A stretch of 36,863 nucleotides of DNA. Origin: an uncultured Clostridium sp. (GTDB lineage Bacteria > Bacillota > Clostridia > TANB77 > CAG-508). Positions 8,121 through 17,269 of the stretch are shown here, one piece after another; positions within the stretch are counted from its first letter, which is position 1, and the number at the start of each line of letters is the position of its first letter. A model generated the notes under the pieces. That model ran no database searches. It was not told where the DNA came from and saw only the letters and a list, made by a program, of their open reading frames with translations. The stretch covers positions 1-36,863 of the forward strand of contig CANTGH010000013.1 in the NCBI GenBank assembly GCA_947653235.1, read 5' to 3'. Position numbers and translations under genes: made by a program.

Positions 8121-8750
8121 CTATTTAGCTAATATATCTATAACTTCTTTCAAATCATTAATCTCATAATCAATATTTAACTTTTTATTATTTTCCTTTT
8201 TATTAGGATTAAACCAACATGTTGTAATTCCAACATTTATACCACCTTGCATATCACTTGTTAAAGAATCTCCAATCATTATGTATTCTTCTAAGTTGTA
8301 ACTACCTACTTTTTCAAACACTGTTTTATAATAATTAATAGAAGGTTTATCAAAACCAATTTTTTCTGATATGAACACATCATCAAGCAATTTATCTAGC
8401 CCAGATTTTGCTAATTTCTTTTCTTGAGCTACAATAGTTCCGTTTGTTGCTCCATATTGCTTATATTTTGTTTTAAGTGCTAGAACTGTTTCTTTTGCAT
8501 TTTTCATATAATAAGCTATATTTCCAATACGTATCTGATATGCTTCATTAAACTCTGAAACTATATCTGTATCAATTCCATTTTTCAAAAAAAATTCAAC
8601 AAATCGACCTTCTAAAACTTCTTTTTTTGAAATTTCACCATTTTCTAATTGTTTCCAATACTTATTATTAATTTTTTTATACTCTTCAAGTTGTTTATCA
8701 CTACAATTTCCAAAATTAAAATCTTTATTAGAAAAAAATGGTAAAATTTC
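8121..8750 (-). pseudogene. 5'-truncated HAD-superfamily hydrolase (YjjG-like)
   Basis: The open frame from 8750 to 8121 matches the body of YjjG-type nucleotidases: a KYWKQLENGEIS cap segment, then ATNGT (motif II), K in KIGFDKPS (motif III) and MIGDSLTSDMQGG (motif IV). The N-terminal catalytic DxDxT strand, about 30 residues, is absent. An in-frame TAA lies at 8751-8753, and no ATG or good ribosome binding site opens the frame; the first alternative start is a TTG at 8588, inside the cap. Upstream DNA is unrelated. I read this as a remnant cut by a deletion or insertion. A short alternative protein of 155 aa from the TTG would lack the nucleophile. Confidence 0.75.
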
Positions 8751-8940
8751 TTATTTTTTGGAGCGTTTTAGGAGGTTATTTGCGAAAAATTTGCCTATTT
8801 TTAATAGTGTTCCTCCCACATTTTGCTCAAAAAAATAATTGATTCATCAACTGTTGTAATAAATATATCACATAGTAAATAAATAGGCATATAGTCATTT
8901 TTACTAACTTTTTATTTTTGTAATATATATTTTTTCCTTA
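8751..8940. other. Non-coding junction upstream of the broken HAD gene
   Basis: No gene is supported here. It contains a G/C-rich island in AT-rich DNA, with AGGAGG at 8770-8775 facing CCTCC at 8812-8816, 36 bases apart. The minus strand has a short open stretch of about 36 codons ending near 8804 with no start signal. The missing 5' end of the HAD gene is not found here. Confidence 0.4.
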
Positions 8941-9519
8941 TTATCTATCTATTTCTTCTGAAATTTCTTTTTCCTCTTTTTGAATAAATCTTTTAATATC
9001 TCTATAAATTGCCTTTTTCTCTCCAATCACTTCTGCACCTGTCTTCAAATAAGTTTTCATTGCAATATCATCTGTTATTCCGTCTACTTCTAAGTCTTTT
9101 ATACCTTTTTCATCTAGATATTGAAACATTAATTTCATTAACTGAGATGCTTTCCCTTGCCTTCTGTATTTTTCATTTACTAATAAAGCTGTATCATGTG
9201 TCTCAATAATATCAGTATATTGAGTTAATTCGATAGGCAAATCTATACTTCTAATTCCAGACATCATTAAACTTGCAGTAGAATTATTATATAAATTAGC
9301 ACTTATATGCCCCACATAATCACCTTGTCTTGTCAAAAATATCGTGGCAGTACTTGTTGGTGTTCTTATTCTTCCAATTTTTATTGTAAAACTAGGACTA
9401 TTATTAATTTTAATACTTGTATTTCTAGCCCCATCTTCCTCCAAAAAAATCTTTTCAACTAATATATATTCATCTCCACTATCTAATTTTATTTTACTCG
9501 AAACATTAATTTTCTCCAT
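8941..9519 (-). CDS. GNAT-family N-acetyltransferase
   Basis: 192 aa with a ribosome binding site AAAGGAAG before the ATG. The C-terminal half has the acetyl-CoA-binding core VNEKYRRQGKASQLM (the R/Q-x-x-G-x-G/A loop appears as RRQGKA), followed by the helix MFQYLDEKGI and the MKTYLKTGA strand-helix typical of GNATs. The N-terminal half is beta-rich and not diagnostic. The C-terminus is a charged tail. The substrate cannot be told. It stands alone between a truncated HAD gene and a short peptide gene, in a stretch of accessory character. Confidence 0.7.
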   Translation of the reverse strand: MEKINVSSKIKLDSGDEYILVEKIFLEEDGARNTSIKINNSPSFTIKIGRIRTPTSTATIFLTRQGDYVGHISANLYNNSTASLMMSGIRSIDLPIELTQYTDIIETHDTALLVNEKYRRQGKASQLMKLMFQYLDEKGIKDLEVDGITDDIAMKTYLKTGAEVIGEKKAIYRDIKRFIQKEEKEISEEIDR

Positions 9520-9610
9520 ATTTATTTCTTCCTTTCACAATAAAATATCTATTTTGATTATAACATTTACAATATTTTCTTTTCAATAAATTATATAAAA
9601 AAATAGAATT

Positions 9611-9642
9611 AGCTCCCTCGAATAAAAAATATCAAGAGAGCT
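9611..9642 (-). terminator. Terminator of the 55-aa gene
   Basis: 11-bp stem AGCTCCCTCGA (9611-9621) with TCAAGAGAGCT (9632-9642) including two G-U pairs, followed on the minus strand by a T-run. Confidence 0.75.
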
Positions 9643-9664
9643 ATTTAGAAATAGAATAAAAAAG

Positions 9665-9832
9665 TTAATTTGTTACATTGTTCAACATCTTTTGCAATTC
9701 TGCCTTTCTTTTTTCATATACTTCCTGTGAAGTTTCTCCTCTTCTGTATGAATCTTCCAAGTTTTCTAACTCGTTAGCCATTACAAGAACCACTCCAGCA
9801 TTTGCAAAACTGTGTGTCCATTCACTTTTCAT
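9665..9832 (-). CDS. 55-aa SHOCT-like peptide
   Basis: Short gene with a strong ribosome binding site (AAGGAGG, 8 bases before the ATG) and its own terminator. The peptide starts MKSEWTHSFANAG and ends in a segment resembling the SHOCT domain: LENLEDSYRRGETSQEVYEK, then RKAELQKML, like the usual L..L...G.IT.EEFE.KK..LL. SHOCT peptides are short oligomerisation helices often appended to other domains. Function here is unknown. Supported by coding signals rather than by known homology. Confidence 0.6.
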   Translation of the reverse strand: MKSEWTHSFANAGVVLVMANELENLEDSYRRGETSQEVYEKRKAELQKMLNNVTN

Positions 9833-9921
9833 CTTATTTCCTCCTTAAGCTTTTTATAATATATATATTACCATAAAAACACCTAAAAAGCAAACCTTCC
9901 TTTTTCAAGATAAAGGCATTA

Positions 9922-9983
9922 AAAAAATCAACCTTTACAGTTGATTTTTCAATACTTTCGTCTGGTGCGACGATTTTACTTAA

Positions 9984-9989
<6 letters not shown>
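9922..9989 (-). repeat. tRNA 3'-trailer repeat, copy 2 (with terminator)
   Basis: 68 bases matching 59-126 except for a few positions near 9958-9966. It joins the tRNA-Gly CCA end to the terminator at 9923-9949. Confidence 0.85.
9923..9949 (-). terminator. Terminator of tRNA-Gly
   Basis: Arms AAAAATCAAC (9923-9932) and GTTGATTTTT (9940-9949), 7-nt loop, identical to the hairpin behind tRNA-Thr. Confidence 0.8.
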
Positions 9990-10057
<68 letters not shown>

Positions 10058-10074
10058 TTATTTCATCCTTTAAC

Positions 10075-10103
10075 ATTATACAACATTTTATAACATCTGA
10101 CAA
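10075..10103 (-). promoter_or_regulatory. Promoter of tRNA-Gly
   Basis: Minus strand: TTGTCA (10103-10098), 17 bases, TATAAT (10080-10075), 17 bases before the tRNA. The tRNA is thus transcribed separately from clpC. Confidence 0.85.
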
Positions 10104-10154
10104 GACTTTTATCAAAATACTCAGATTTTTTCCAATCCGCCTAAATTTTTAAGA

Positions 10155-10188
10155 AAAAAGACCGTGCTTAATAAAACTCGGTCTTTTT
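10155..10188 (-). terminator. Terminator of clpC
   Basis: 10-bp stem AAAAAGACCG (10155-10164) with CGGTCTTTTT (10179-10188). A related but degenerate sequence (AAAAAAGACCG, then CTTAATAAAA) follows sigE near 19860. Confidence 0.8.
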
Positions 10189-10234
10189 CTTTTATTATAC
10201 CATATAAACACCATTTTGTCAAGACATTTGCTTT

Positions 10235-12677
10235 CTATTTTACAATAATATTCCCATCTTCCTCCTCCAAAATCATTTTCCCCTCTTGCTTACTTTCTCC
10301 TTCTAAAATCTTTTCTGCTATCTTATCTTCCACCAAGTTTTGAATCGTTCTTCGAAGAGGTCTTGCTCCATATCTATCATCTGTTCCTTTTTGGGTAATC
10401 ATTTGACGTGCTTTTGGGGTAATTTCTAATTCAATATTTTGTTTTTTCATTCTCTGAATAACCTTTTCGAGCATAAAATCTGTAATTTTCTCCAAATCCA
10501 TTTGACGTAATTTATGAAACACAATTAATTCATCAATTCGATTCAAAAACTCTGGTTTGAAAATTCTTCTTGTCTCACCAATCACCTCTTTTTTGATATT
10601 TTCATAATCGTGATCAAATTTTTCTCCTTTTGCTTCAAAACCAATGGTTTTCTTTTCTGTTATCCATCTCGCACCAATATTCGAAGTCATAATAATAACT
10701 GTATTTTTAAAATCAACTGTCCTACCTTGCCCATCGGTTAGACGACCATCTTCTAAAATTTGCAATAATATATTCATAATATCTAAATGAGCTTTTTCAA
10801 TTTCATCAAATAAAACAACAGAATAGGGATTTTTTCGTACTTTTTCCGTTAAAAAACCAGCCTCATTATATCCCACATAACCTGGTGGTGCACCAATCAT
10901 TTTCGAAACAGAATGAGTTTCCATATATTCCGACATATCCAAACGAATCATCGCATTCTCATTACCAAATAAAACTTCTGCTAGTGTTTTCGTAAGTTCT
11001 GTTTTTCCAACGCCTGTCGGACCTAAAAATAAAAACGAACCAATCGGACGATTCGGATCTTTTAATCCCACTCTGCTTCTTCGAATAGCTTTTGAAATTG
11101 CTTCAATCGCTTCATTTTGTCCAACAACTCTTTTGTGTAAAATCGTTTCTAGATTCTTTAATTTGGTAGTTTCATCTTGTTTGATTTTCGTAACAGGAAT
11201 TCCTGTCCAACGACTAACTACTTCCGAAATTTCTTCCATCCCAATAGTAATGATTTTCTGACTTGTTTCATTTCTCCAACTGTTTTTTTCATGTTCCAAA
11301 TTGTTTTTCAATTGGAGCATTTGATCTCTTAATTGAGCTGCTTTTTCAAATTCTTGCATCGTAATAGCTGTTTCTTTCTCTGCCTCCAATTTCTCGACTT
11401 GATTTTCCAACTTCTTAATACGTTCTGGTTCAACAAAAGATTTTAATCTTGCTTTGCTAGAAGCTTCATCCATTAAATCAATTGCTTTATCTGGTAAAAA
11501 TCGCTCTGTAATATAACGATTGGACAATTCAATTGCTGCCTCAATTGCCTCATCTGTAATTTTGACATTATGATGTGCTTCATACTTGTCCCTTAAACCT
11601 TTTAATATCCTTCTACATTCCTCTAAAGTAGGCTCTAAAATATCAACTGGTTGAAACCTTCTTTCCAAAGCTGCATCTTTTTCAATATACTTACGATACT
11701 CTTTCAAAGTTGTTGTTCCAACAACTTGTATTTCTCCTCTAGCTAACAACGGTTTCAAAATATTTGCCGCATCAATTGCCCCTTCCGCCGCTCCTGCTCC
11801 AACAATCGAATGAATTTCATCAATAAATAAAATAATATCGCCTGCTTTTTTAACTTCTTTTAATGCTTTTTTGACACGTTCCTCAAAATCCCCTCGATAT
11901 TTAGCACCTGCCACCATAGAAGTAATATCTAACGATACAACTCTTTTATTTTTCAAAATTTCCGGAATATTACCAGTCACAATTTTTTGTGCCAAGCCTT
12001 CAATTACAGCTGTTTTTCCAACTCCTGGTTCTCCAATTAAACATGGATTGTTTTTGGTTCTTCTCGACAAAATTTCAATTACTCTTTCTGTTTCACGAAT
12101 TCTACCGAATGACTGGATCCAAAGTACCTTCTATGGCTTCTTTTGTCAAATCACTACTAAATTGATTTAACGTTTTGGTTAAAGAATAACTTCCCAAATC
12201 CTTTCCTGCGTTAAATGATAAAGAATCGTTAAAACAATCATCCAGCTCATTTAGCACCTTGTTAATATCGTGATAAATCATTTCTGGTTTAACATTTAAA
12301 CTACTAAGAATACGCATAGCAATGCTATCCATTTCTTTCATCATACCAATCATAAAATGCTCTGTTCCAATGTAATTCGAACCGCTTTTTTTGGCTTCGG
12401 TATAAGAATTTTCAATCATACGTTTCGTTCTAGGGGTAAAACCCAAAACCGTTATATGGTTAGCCGAATTATTTCCTATCAATTCTTCGATTTTTTCGAA
12501 AATCATATCAGCTGTGACATTTTGTTTTTTTAAAACTCTGCTAGCTACACCATTTTCTTCTTTGGCTAAACCATACAAAATATGCTCTGTTCCCATATAA
12601 TTATGTCCCAAATTCCTAGCAACTTCTTCTGCAATTTGTAGAACTTTTTCACTGCTAAGCGTAAATTTATAAATCAT
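10235..12677 (-). CDS. clpC: ATP-dependent Clp protease ATPase subunit ClpC, with a +1 frameshift
   Basis: HSP100 unfoldase that feeds ClpP. Counting one skipped base it is 813 aa, normal for ClpC. Order of parts: ClpN double repeat ([11 protein letters not shown] and [11 protein letters not shown]), AAA1 with Walker A GEPGVGKT and Walker B ILFIDEIH, the coiled-coil M domain with UVR-like [12 protein letters not shown], and AAA2 with GPTGVGKT and [11 protein letters not shown], ending near a YGARPLRR sensor. The start is the ATG at 12677 with AGAGGTG upstream. After LDPVI the frame meets CGG and then TAG (12107-12102). Skipping one base so that CGGT is read as one Gly codon gives the conserved DPVIGR and an open frame to the end. 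The neighbours ctsR-mcsA-mcsB usual in Bacillota are absent. It may be recoded, broken, or an assembly error. Confidence 0.9.
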
Positions 12678-12765
12678 TTCTGACACCTCTATTAGTAATT
12701 TTTTCCAGTTTAGAAATAATCTATTCACAATTTTAAGAAAAATACATTTTACCTCATCAAATTGC

Positions 12766-12794
12766 TTGCATTTTTGAATAACATAGAATAAAAT
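12766..12794 (+). promoter_or_regulatory. Promoter of the DUF1385-like gene
   Basis: TTGCAT (12766-12771), 17 bases, TAAAAT (12789-12794), followed by AAGGAGG at 12815 and the ATG at 12829. Confidence 0.55.
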
Positions 12795-12828
12795 ATTAGA
12801 TACTAAGTTTTTTTAAGGAGGAAGCAAC

Positions 12829-13524
12829 ATGCGGAAAAACAAACTCAGATTTGGTGACATCCTTTTAGTGGAAAATGGTCTGTTCTTTTACTCAAAACGT
12901 CACAAAGGGTATGGTGCACTTGTAACAGAAACACAAAATGAAATTACCACGCAATGGATAGCCAAAACTCAGATGAAAACAAAACAAAATCGCCTAAAAT
13001 TTCTATTCTATGCATTTTATTTTTGTATTTTTGTTTGTGCTATTTTAACACAAATTAGTGGATTAAATGCAAAAATTCATTATTTAAGAGGCTTTTTATT
13101 AGTAGCCTTATTCGTATCCATTGGTAGATTTAAGTTTGTTTCTAGGACACAAACTGACTCGCAACAAAGACTAGAGGCTGCTATGTACATGGCAATTAAC
13201 GCTTTTAATGATTTGAAGCGCCCACCCAATATACCTGAAATACATTTCTACTCTTGGTTTTGTAATATTTCTACAACCAGCATTGGCTGTCAATTGAATA
13301 TGTCGATATTCTTATTATTCCTTTGTAGTTTTATTAGCAAACCATTCTATGCCATCATTGTTTTTGAAATAATGATTCCTATTCTCTATTTTTTAAGAAT
13401 TTTGGGTATTTTTAATTACTTTCAAAAATCTTCTCCAGTTTTACCAACTGAAAAAGAACTAAACATGGTCATTCAAGGATTAACAATGTGGTACGAACAT
13501 GAGAAAAAAGAACAAAAAAATTGA
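12829..13524 (+). CDS. Multi-pass membrane protein, possibly YqhQ/DUF1385-like
   Basis: 231 aa with AAGGAGG 7 bases before the ATG. Hydrophobic segments lie at about residues 60-80, 90-105 and 158-198. The spacing and the C-terminal pattern (IMIPILYFLRI, a turn with FQKSSPVLPTEKELN, then MVIQGLTMWYEHE) resemble the end of YqhQ proteins, where R..lIP.isYE is followed by a Q..TT.eP segment and an E.A..AL helix. The N-terminal HGAEH motif of YqhQ is not seen, so the match is tentative. Codon 2 is CGG and must be read as a normal triplet. Divergent from clpC with its own promoter and terminator. Confidence 0.5.
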   Translation: MRKNKLRFGDILLVENGLFFYSKRHKGYGALVTETQNEITTQWIAKTQMKTKQNRLKFLFYAFYFCIFVCAILTQISGLNAKIHYLRGFLLVALFVSIGRFKFVSRTQTDSQQRLEAAMYMAINAFNDLKRPPNIPEIHFYSWFCNISTTSIGCQLNMSIFLLFLCSFISKPFYAIIVFEIMIPILYFLRILGIFNYFQKSSPVLPTEKELNMVIQGLTMWYEHEKKEQKN

Positions 13525-13575
13525 GTTTTTAAATTTTTTTCGTTGGCTTTTCTACAAAAGTTTTCATGAAAACTT

Positions 13576-13614
13576 TTTCCCGCATAATATGAAATATTGG
13601 CGGGAAATTTTTTT
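13576..13614 (+). terminator. Terminator of the DUF1385-like gene
   Basis: TTTCCCGC (13576-13583) pairs with GCGGGAAA (13600-13607). An inner AATAT/ATATT helix extends it, and a T-run follows. Confidence 0.85.
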
Positions 13615-13625
13615 ACAAAAAATTA

Positions 13626-13664
13626 AAAAATGAACTATTAAGGAATCCTTAATAGTTCATTTTT
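13626..13664. terminator. Bidirectional terminator between convergent genes
   Basis: 19-bp inverted repeat (13626-13644 with 13646-13664) with A and T tracts at its ends. It lies just behind the spore-protein stop codon on the minus strand. Confidence 0.8.
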
Positions 13665-13666
13665 GG

Positions 13667-13840
13667 CTATTGTTCTACACTACGATTTGCAATTTCAATT
13701 GCTTTTGTAACAATATTACCACATGTTTTGGCTGATACATTTCCCCAGCCTCCATCTTTTTTTACTTGGTCATAAACACCTAATTCTTTGGCGATTTCAT
13801 ATTTTAATTTTTCAGATATTAACTTGCTATTACTAGACAT
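13667..13840 (-). CDS. Alpha/beta-type small acid-soluble spore protein
   Basis: DNA-binding protein that coats spore DNA. The start is the ATG at 13840 (GGAGG 8 bases upstream; the ATG at 13855 overlaps that site), giving 57 aa. It shows the family pattern KLKYEIAKELGV, then GWGNVSAKTCGNIV and a C-terminal IEIA helix, where classical SASPs have GdltareaGyvGG. The second glycine motif is shorter than in Bacillus SspA/B, so it may be a minor or SspF-like type. Single gene with a bidirectional terminator; expected to be under the forespore sigma factor, though I do not see a clear sigma-G promoter. Confidence 0.82.
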   Translation of the reverse strand: MSSNSKLISEKLKYEIAKELGVYDQVKKDGGWGNVSAKTCGNIVTKAIEIANRSVEQ

Positions 13841-13970
13841 TTTCAATACCTCCATTTTGAGAAGTTCTTTTAAAAAATAAATTCTTATCTTTTAAAAATT
13901 TTCTCAAAAATAGTATTTGTCAAAATGCAAAAAATATCATTTCAATTTTTTCCAAAGCTATTGAAACATT

Positions 13971-14447
13971 TTATTTACGAATTTCCAAAATTTTGAATTT
14001 TAAAACTCCAACTGGTGCTTGCACATCCACAACATCTTTTACTTTTTTGCCCAACAAAGCCACTCCAATTGGTGATTCATTGGATATTTTATTTTGTGAC
14101 AAATCCACTTCTGTTGAACCAACAATCGTATATTCGACTTCTTCATCAAATTCCATATCTAATACTTTGACAACATTTCCTACTTGAACTGTTTTTGTGT
14201 CAATTTCTGATTCATCAATAATTTTGGCATATTTTAATTTATTTTCCAATTCTGCAATTTTGATTTCATTGGCAGCTTGTGCATTTTTAGCTTCATCATA
14301 TTCTGAGTTTTCCGATAAATCGCCAAATCCTAGTGCTACTTTAATACGATCTGCAATTTCATATCTAACTTCTGTTTTCAATTTCTCCAATTCTTTTTCT
14401 AATTTATCATAACCTTCTTGTGTTAATAAAAATTCCTTTTCTCCCAT
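13971..14447 (-). CDS. greA: Transcription elongation factor GreA
   Basis: 158 aa, standard length. It enters the RNA polymerase secondary channel and stimulates cleavage of backtracked RNA. The N-terminal coiled coil carries the catalytic acidic tip in the conserved [13 protein letters not shown] (D and E of the loop present), and the C-terminal FKBP-like domain has [18 protein letters not shown] sequence (here [16 protein letters not shown]). AGGAGG lies 8 bases upstream of the ATG. Monocistronic by spacing. Confidence 0.96.
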   Translation of the reverse strand: MGEKEFLLTQEGYDKLEKELEKLKTEVRYEIADRIKVALGFGDLSENSEYDEAKNAQAANEIKIAELENKLKYAKIIDESEIDTKTVQVGNVVKVLDMEFDEEVEYTIVGSTEVDLSQNKISNESPIGVALLGKKVKDVVDVQAPVGVLKFKILEIRK

Positions 14448-14492
14448 GTTTTTTCCTCCTATTTTGTTTTATTGTTAGATACTATCATAAGG

Positions 14493-15431
14493 TTAAATCG
14501 TCATTTTGTCAAGCGTTTTTGGTAAAATTAAATTTTGATTTTTGATAACTTTTCCTTCTAAATCCACTAAATACAATATTTTAGCCTCATCTTCTTCCAA
14601 TTCTTTTTTGATATTTCGATAACTTGTCCTTTTATAAATCAAACTTTCATACAAAATACTACTATTGAAGCCACTCATTTTTTCTTGATATTCGATATAT
14701 TTTTCTGGCATATCAATCCCATAAAACACAATATTTTTTCCACCAAATTCTTTCATATCAAATTTAACCGCTCGATTCACTTGTATCATATCAGTGCCTT
14801 TAGCAAATACACATTTTCTTAAATCTCTTCGTGAAAAATCAAAATTAATCACAATCTTAGATTTAGCAATTGCTTTTTTATAATTATTGGTAATGTTTAA
14901 AATCATACCAGTTTCCTGATAAACTTCTTCTTCCAATCGTTGATAGCATTTAACGTGATCGGTTAAAAGATTACAAACTTTAACCTTTTGACAAATTTCT
15001 TTGATTTTCTCTGCCATTACTTCATCTAATTGATGGCACAAAATTGAAATTTCTTGATTACCAAGCACGTCTCCTTTTATATCTACCATATATTCTATTA
15101 TATCATCCAATACATTCTTAAAAAGCCATTTTCCATTCATAATTTTCAATGAACTTCCTTTAGCAAAATCCATAAATTGCTCATTTCTTCTTAAATTATC
15201 CGACACACAAAGATTTTTCCAACAACGAATAGCCGCTAAATTTTTGAGTTTTTTAATGATTTTATCATTGACTTCTGGTAATACCATACATTCTAAATTT
15301 TCTATTTTCTGAATTTCAAATTTTCCCTTTCGACACTTTGCCTTAAACAACATATTCCTCATTGTTCTTGGCAAATTCTGATATTTACTCATAAACTTGT
15401 CCACATTTTCTTCTAATTTTATATAAATCAA
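14493..15431 (-). CDS. Unknown protein downstream of aspS
   Basis: The likely start is TTG at 15431 with AGAGGTGA 5-6 bases upstream, giving 312 aa; a GTG at 15440 inside that site is less likely. It is a soluble, mixed alpha/beta protein. A central stretch ISILCHQLDEVMAEKIKE, then VCNLLTDH and later AKSKIVINFDFS, has the rhythm of a Rossmann-like beta-alpha repeat, but no clear GxGxxG is present. I do not recognise the family. Its ribosome binding site lies in the 3' arm of the aspS terminator, so expression probably depends on readthrough or on opening of that hairpin. Confidence 0.6.
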   Translation of the reverse strand: MIYIKLEENVDKFMSKYQNLPRTMRNMLFKAKCRKGKFEIQKIENLECMVLPEVNDKIIKKLKNLAAIRCWKNLCVSDNLRRNEQFMDFAKGSSLKIMNGKWLFKNVLDDIIEYMVDIKGDVLGNQEISILCHQLDEVMAEKIKEICQKVKVCNLLTDHVKCYQRLEEEVYQETGMILNITNNYKKAIAKSKIVINFDFSRRDLRKCVFAKGTDMIQVNRAVKFDMKEFGGKNIVFYGIDMPEKYIEYQEKMSGFNSSILYESLIYKRTSYRNIKKELEEDEAKILYLVDLEGKVIKNQNLILPKTLDKMTI

Positions 15432-15468
15432 AAAAATCACCTCTTACTTATTTATGCGGTGATTTTTT
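15431..15468 (-). terminator. aspS terminator whose 3' arm contains the next ribosome binding site
   Basis: 11-bp stem between AAAAAATCACC (15431-15441) and GGTGATTTTTT (15458-15468). On the minus strand the second arm includes GGTGA of the ribosome binding site for the TTG start at 15431. Confidence 0.75.
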
Positions 15469-15476
15469 ATTTATGA

Positions 15477-17234
15477 CTATTTTTCCATCATTTTCAAATG
15501 TAATTCTTCTAACTGCATTTGTGTTACCTTGCCTGGTGCTTTCATCAACAAATCTTGTGCCTTGCTATTCATTGGAAAAGCAATCACTTCACGAATAGAT
15601 TCTTCTCTTGTGAGTAACATTAATATACGGTCAATACCAGGTGCCATTCCAGCATGTGGTGGTGCCCCAAACGCAAATGCTTTATAAAGTGCACCAAACT
15701 TTGTCTCAAGAACACTTTCTTCATAACCTGCTAGTGCAAACGCCTTTTTCATAATTTCTGTATCATGGTTTCTCACTGCTCCAGATGACAACTCTACACC
15801 ATTACAAACCATATCATATTGATACGCCAAAATCTCCAGTGGATTTTGATTATTTAATGCCTCCAAACCACCTTGTGGCATTGAAAACGGATTATGTGAA
15901 AAATCTAAAGTTCCATTCTCTGCCTTTTCATACATCGGAAAATCAACAATCCAGCAAAAACGAAATACATTTTCTTCTAACAATTTAGCACGAACTCCCA
16001 TTTCTTGTCGAATTTCACCAGCCAATTTTTCTACTCTTCCTTGCTGTTCTGCAATAAAAAAGATACTATCACCAGGCTTTGTATTGGTTTGTGTCAAGAG
16101 TTGTTTACGAGCTTCTTCTGGAATTAATTTAGCAATCGGGCCTTGCAAATTTCCATCCTCTAAAACTTTAATCCACGCCAACCCTTTGGCTTTACACGTA
16201 TGAATTGCAAAATCCGTCATACCATCATAAAAATTCCTTGTTTGACTAGCCCCTTCAGGCAAAGTAATTGTTCTAACAATTTTTCCATTAAAAACTTGAA
16301 TATCTAAACCCTCAAAAATATTGGTAACATCTTTAATTTCTAACGGATTTCTTAAGTCTGGTTTATCTGTTCCATATTTTAACATTGCCTCTTGATACGG
16401 TATCCTTGGAAAATTTGGTTTTGTAATTTCATCATTCGAAAACCTTGAAAAGGTATCATACATCACTTTTTCCATAACATCAAATACATCTTCTTGTGAA
16501 CTAAACGCCATTTCCATATCCAATTGATAAAATTCTCCTGGTGAACGGTCACTACGTGCATCTTCATCACGAAAACATGGTGCAATTTGGAAATATCTAT
16601 CAACACCACCTACCATTAATAATTGCTTAAACTGTTGTGGTGCCTGTGGAAGTGCATAAAATTTACCAGGACACATACGACTTGGCACCAAATAATCACG
16701 TGCCCCTTCAGGCGACGACGCTGTCAAAATTGGTGTCTGCACTTCCAAAAAACCTTGTTCTATCATTTGTAATCTTAAAAACTGCAATAACTCTGCACGA
16801 AGCTTTAAATTGTGCACCATTTTGGGCGAACGCAAATCCAAAAATCGATATTCCAATCGTAAATCCTCTCTGACATCTTGGTGATTTGCAATTTCAAAAG
16901 GTAATGGTTTTGTACGTTTTCCCAATATTTCAATATGCTCAGCAACCAGTTCCACCTTTCCTGTTTCAATTTTTTCATTGATGGTTTCCACCTCTCTTAA
17001 TCGTACTTTTCCAGTCACCAAAATGGTTGATTCTATAGGAATACGTGCTGCAAAATCTACTACACTTTCCTTGCTTGAAACAACAACCTGTGTAATTCCA
17101 TATTGGTCTCTCAAATCCAAAAACAAAACACCACCCAAATCGCGAATCGTATCTACCCAGCCAGCTAATCGAATGATTTCTCCTACATTTTTTTCTCGAA
17201 TTTCCGAACAATGATAATTTTTCAATCGTTCCAT
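15477..17234 (-). CDS. aspS: Aspartyl-tRNA synthetase (bacterial type, probably non-discriminating)
   Basis: 585 aa with the bacterial architecture: N-terminal OB-fold anticodon domain (RLAGWVDTIRDLGGVLFLDL), class II core with motif 2 FRDEDARSDRSPGEF, the bacteria-specific GAD insertion in the middle, and motif 3 GAPPHAGMAPGIDRI near the end. The segment CNGVELSSGAVRNHD resembles AspRS from bacteria that make Asp-tRNA(Asn) for the amidotransferase route, rather than the GYEVGGGS form; this is suggestive only. AGGAGG precedes the ATG. Expression is controlled by the T-box leader upstream, whose specifier looks like AAC (Asn). No hisS precedes it, unlike in many Bacillota. Confidence 0.95.
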   Translation of the reverse strand: MERLKNYHCSEIREKNVGEIIRLAGWVDTIRDLGGVLFLDLRDQYGITQVVVSSKESVVDFAARIPIESTILVTGKVRLREVETINEKIETGKVELVAEHIEILGKRTKPLPFEIANHQDVREDLRLEYRFLDLRSPKMVHNLKLRAELLQFLRLQMIEQGFLEVQTPILTASSPEGARDYLVPSRMCPGKFYALPQAPQQFKQLLMVGGVDRYFQIAPCFRDEDARSDRSPGEFYQLDMEMAFSSQEDVFDVMEKVMYDTFSRFSNDEITKPNFPRIPYQEAMLKYGTDKPDLRNPLEIKDVTNIFEGLDIQVFNGKIVRTITLPEGASQTRNFYDGMTDFAIHTCKAKGLAWIKVLEDGNLQGPIAKLIPEEARKQLLTQTNTKPGDSIFFIAEQQGRVEKLAGEIRQEMGVRAKLLEENVFRFCWIVDFPMYEKAENGTLDFSHNPFSMPQGGLEALNNQNPLEILAYQYDMVCNGVELSSGAVRNHDTEIMKKAFALAGYEESVLETKFGALYKAFAFGAPPHAGMAPGIDRILMLLTREESIREVIAFPMNSKAQDLLMKAPGKVTQMQLEELHLKMMEK

Positions 17235-17269
17235 AAGTACCTCCTAAATTTTATTTGCTGGAAGAACTA

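Noticed and set aside
16975..17214. Two 78-codon frames inside the 5' part of aspS
   Set aside because: Both are in other frames of a clearly conserved gene and have no start signals.
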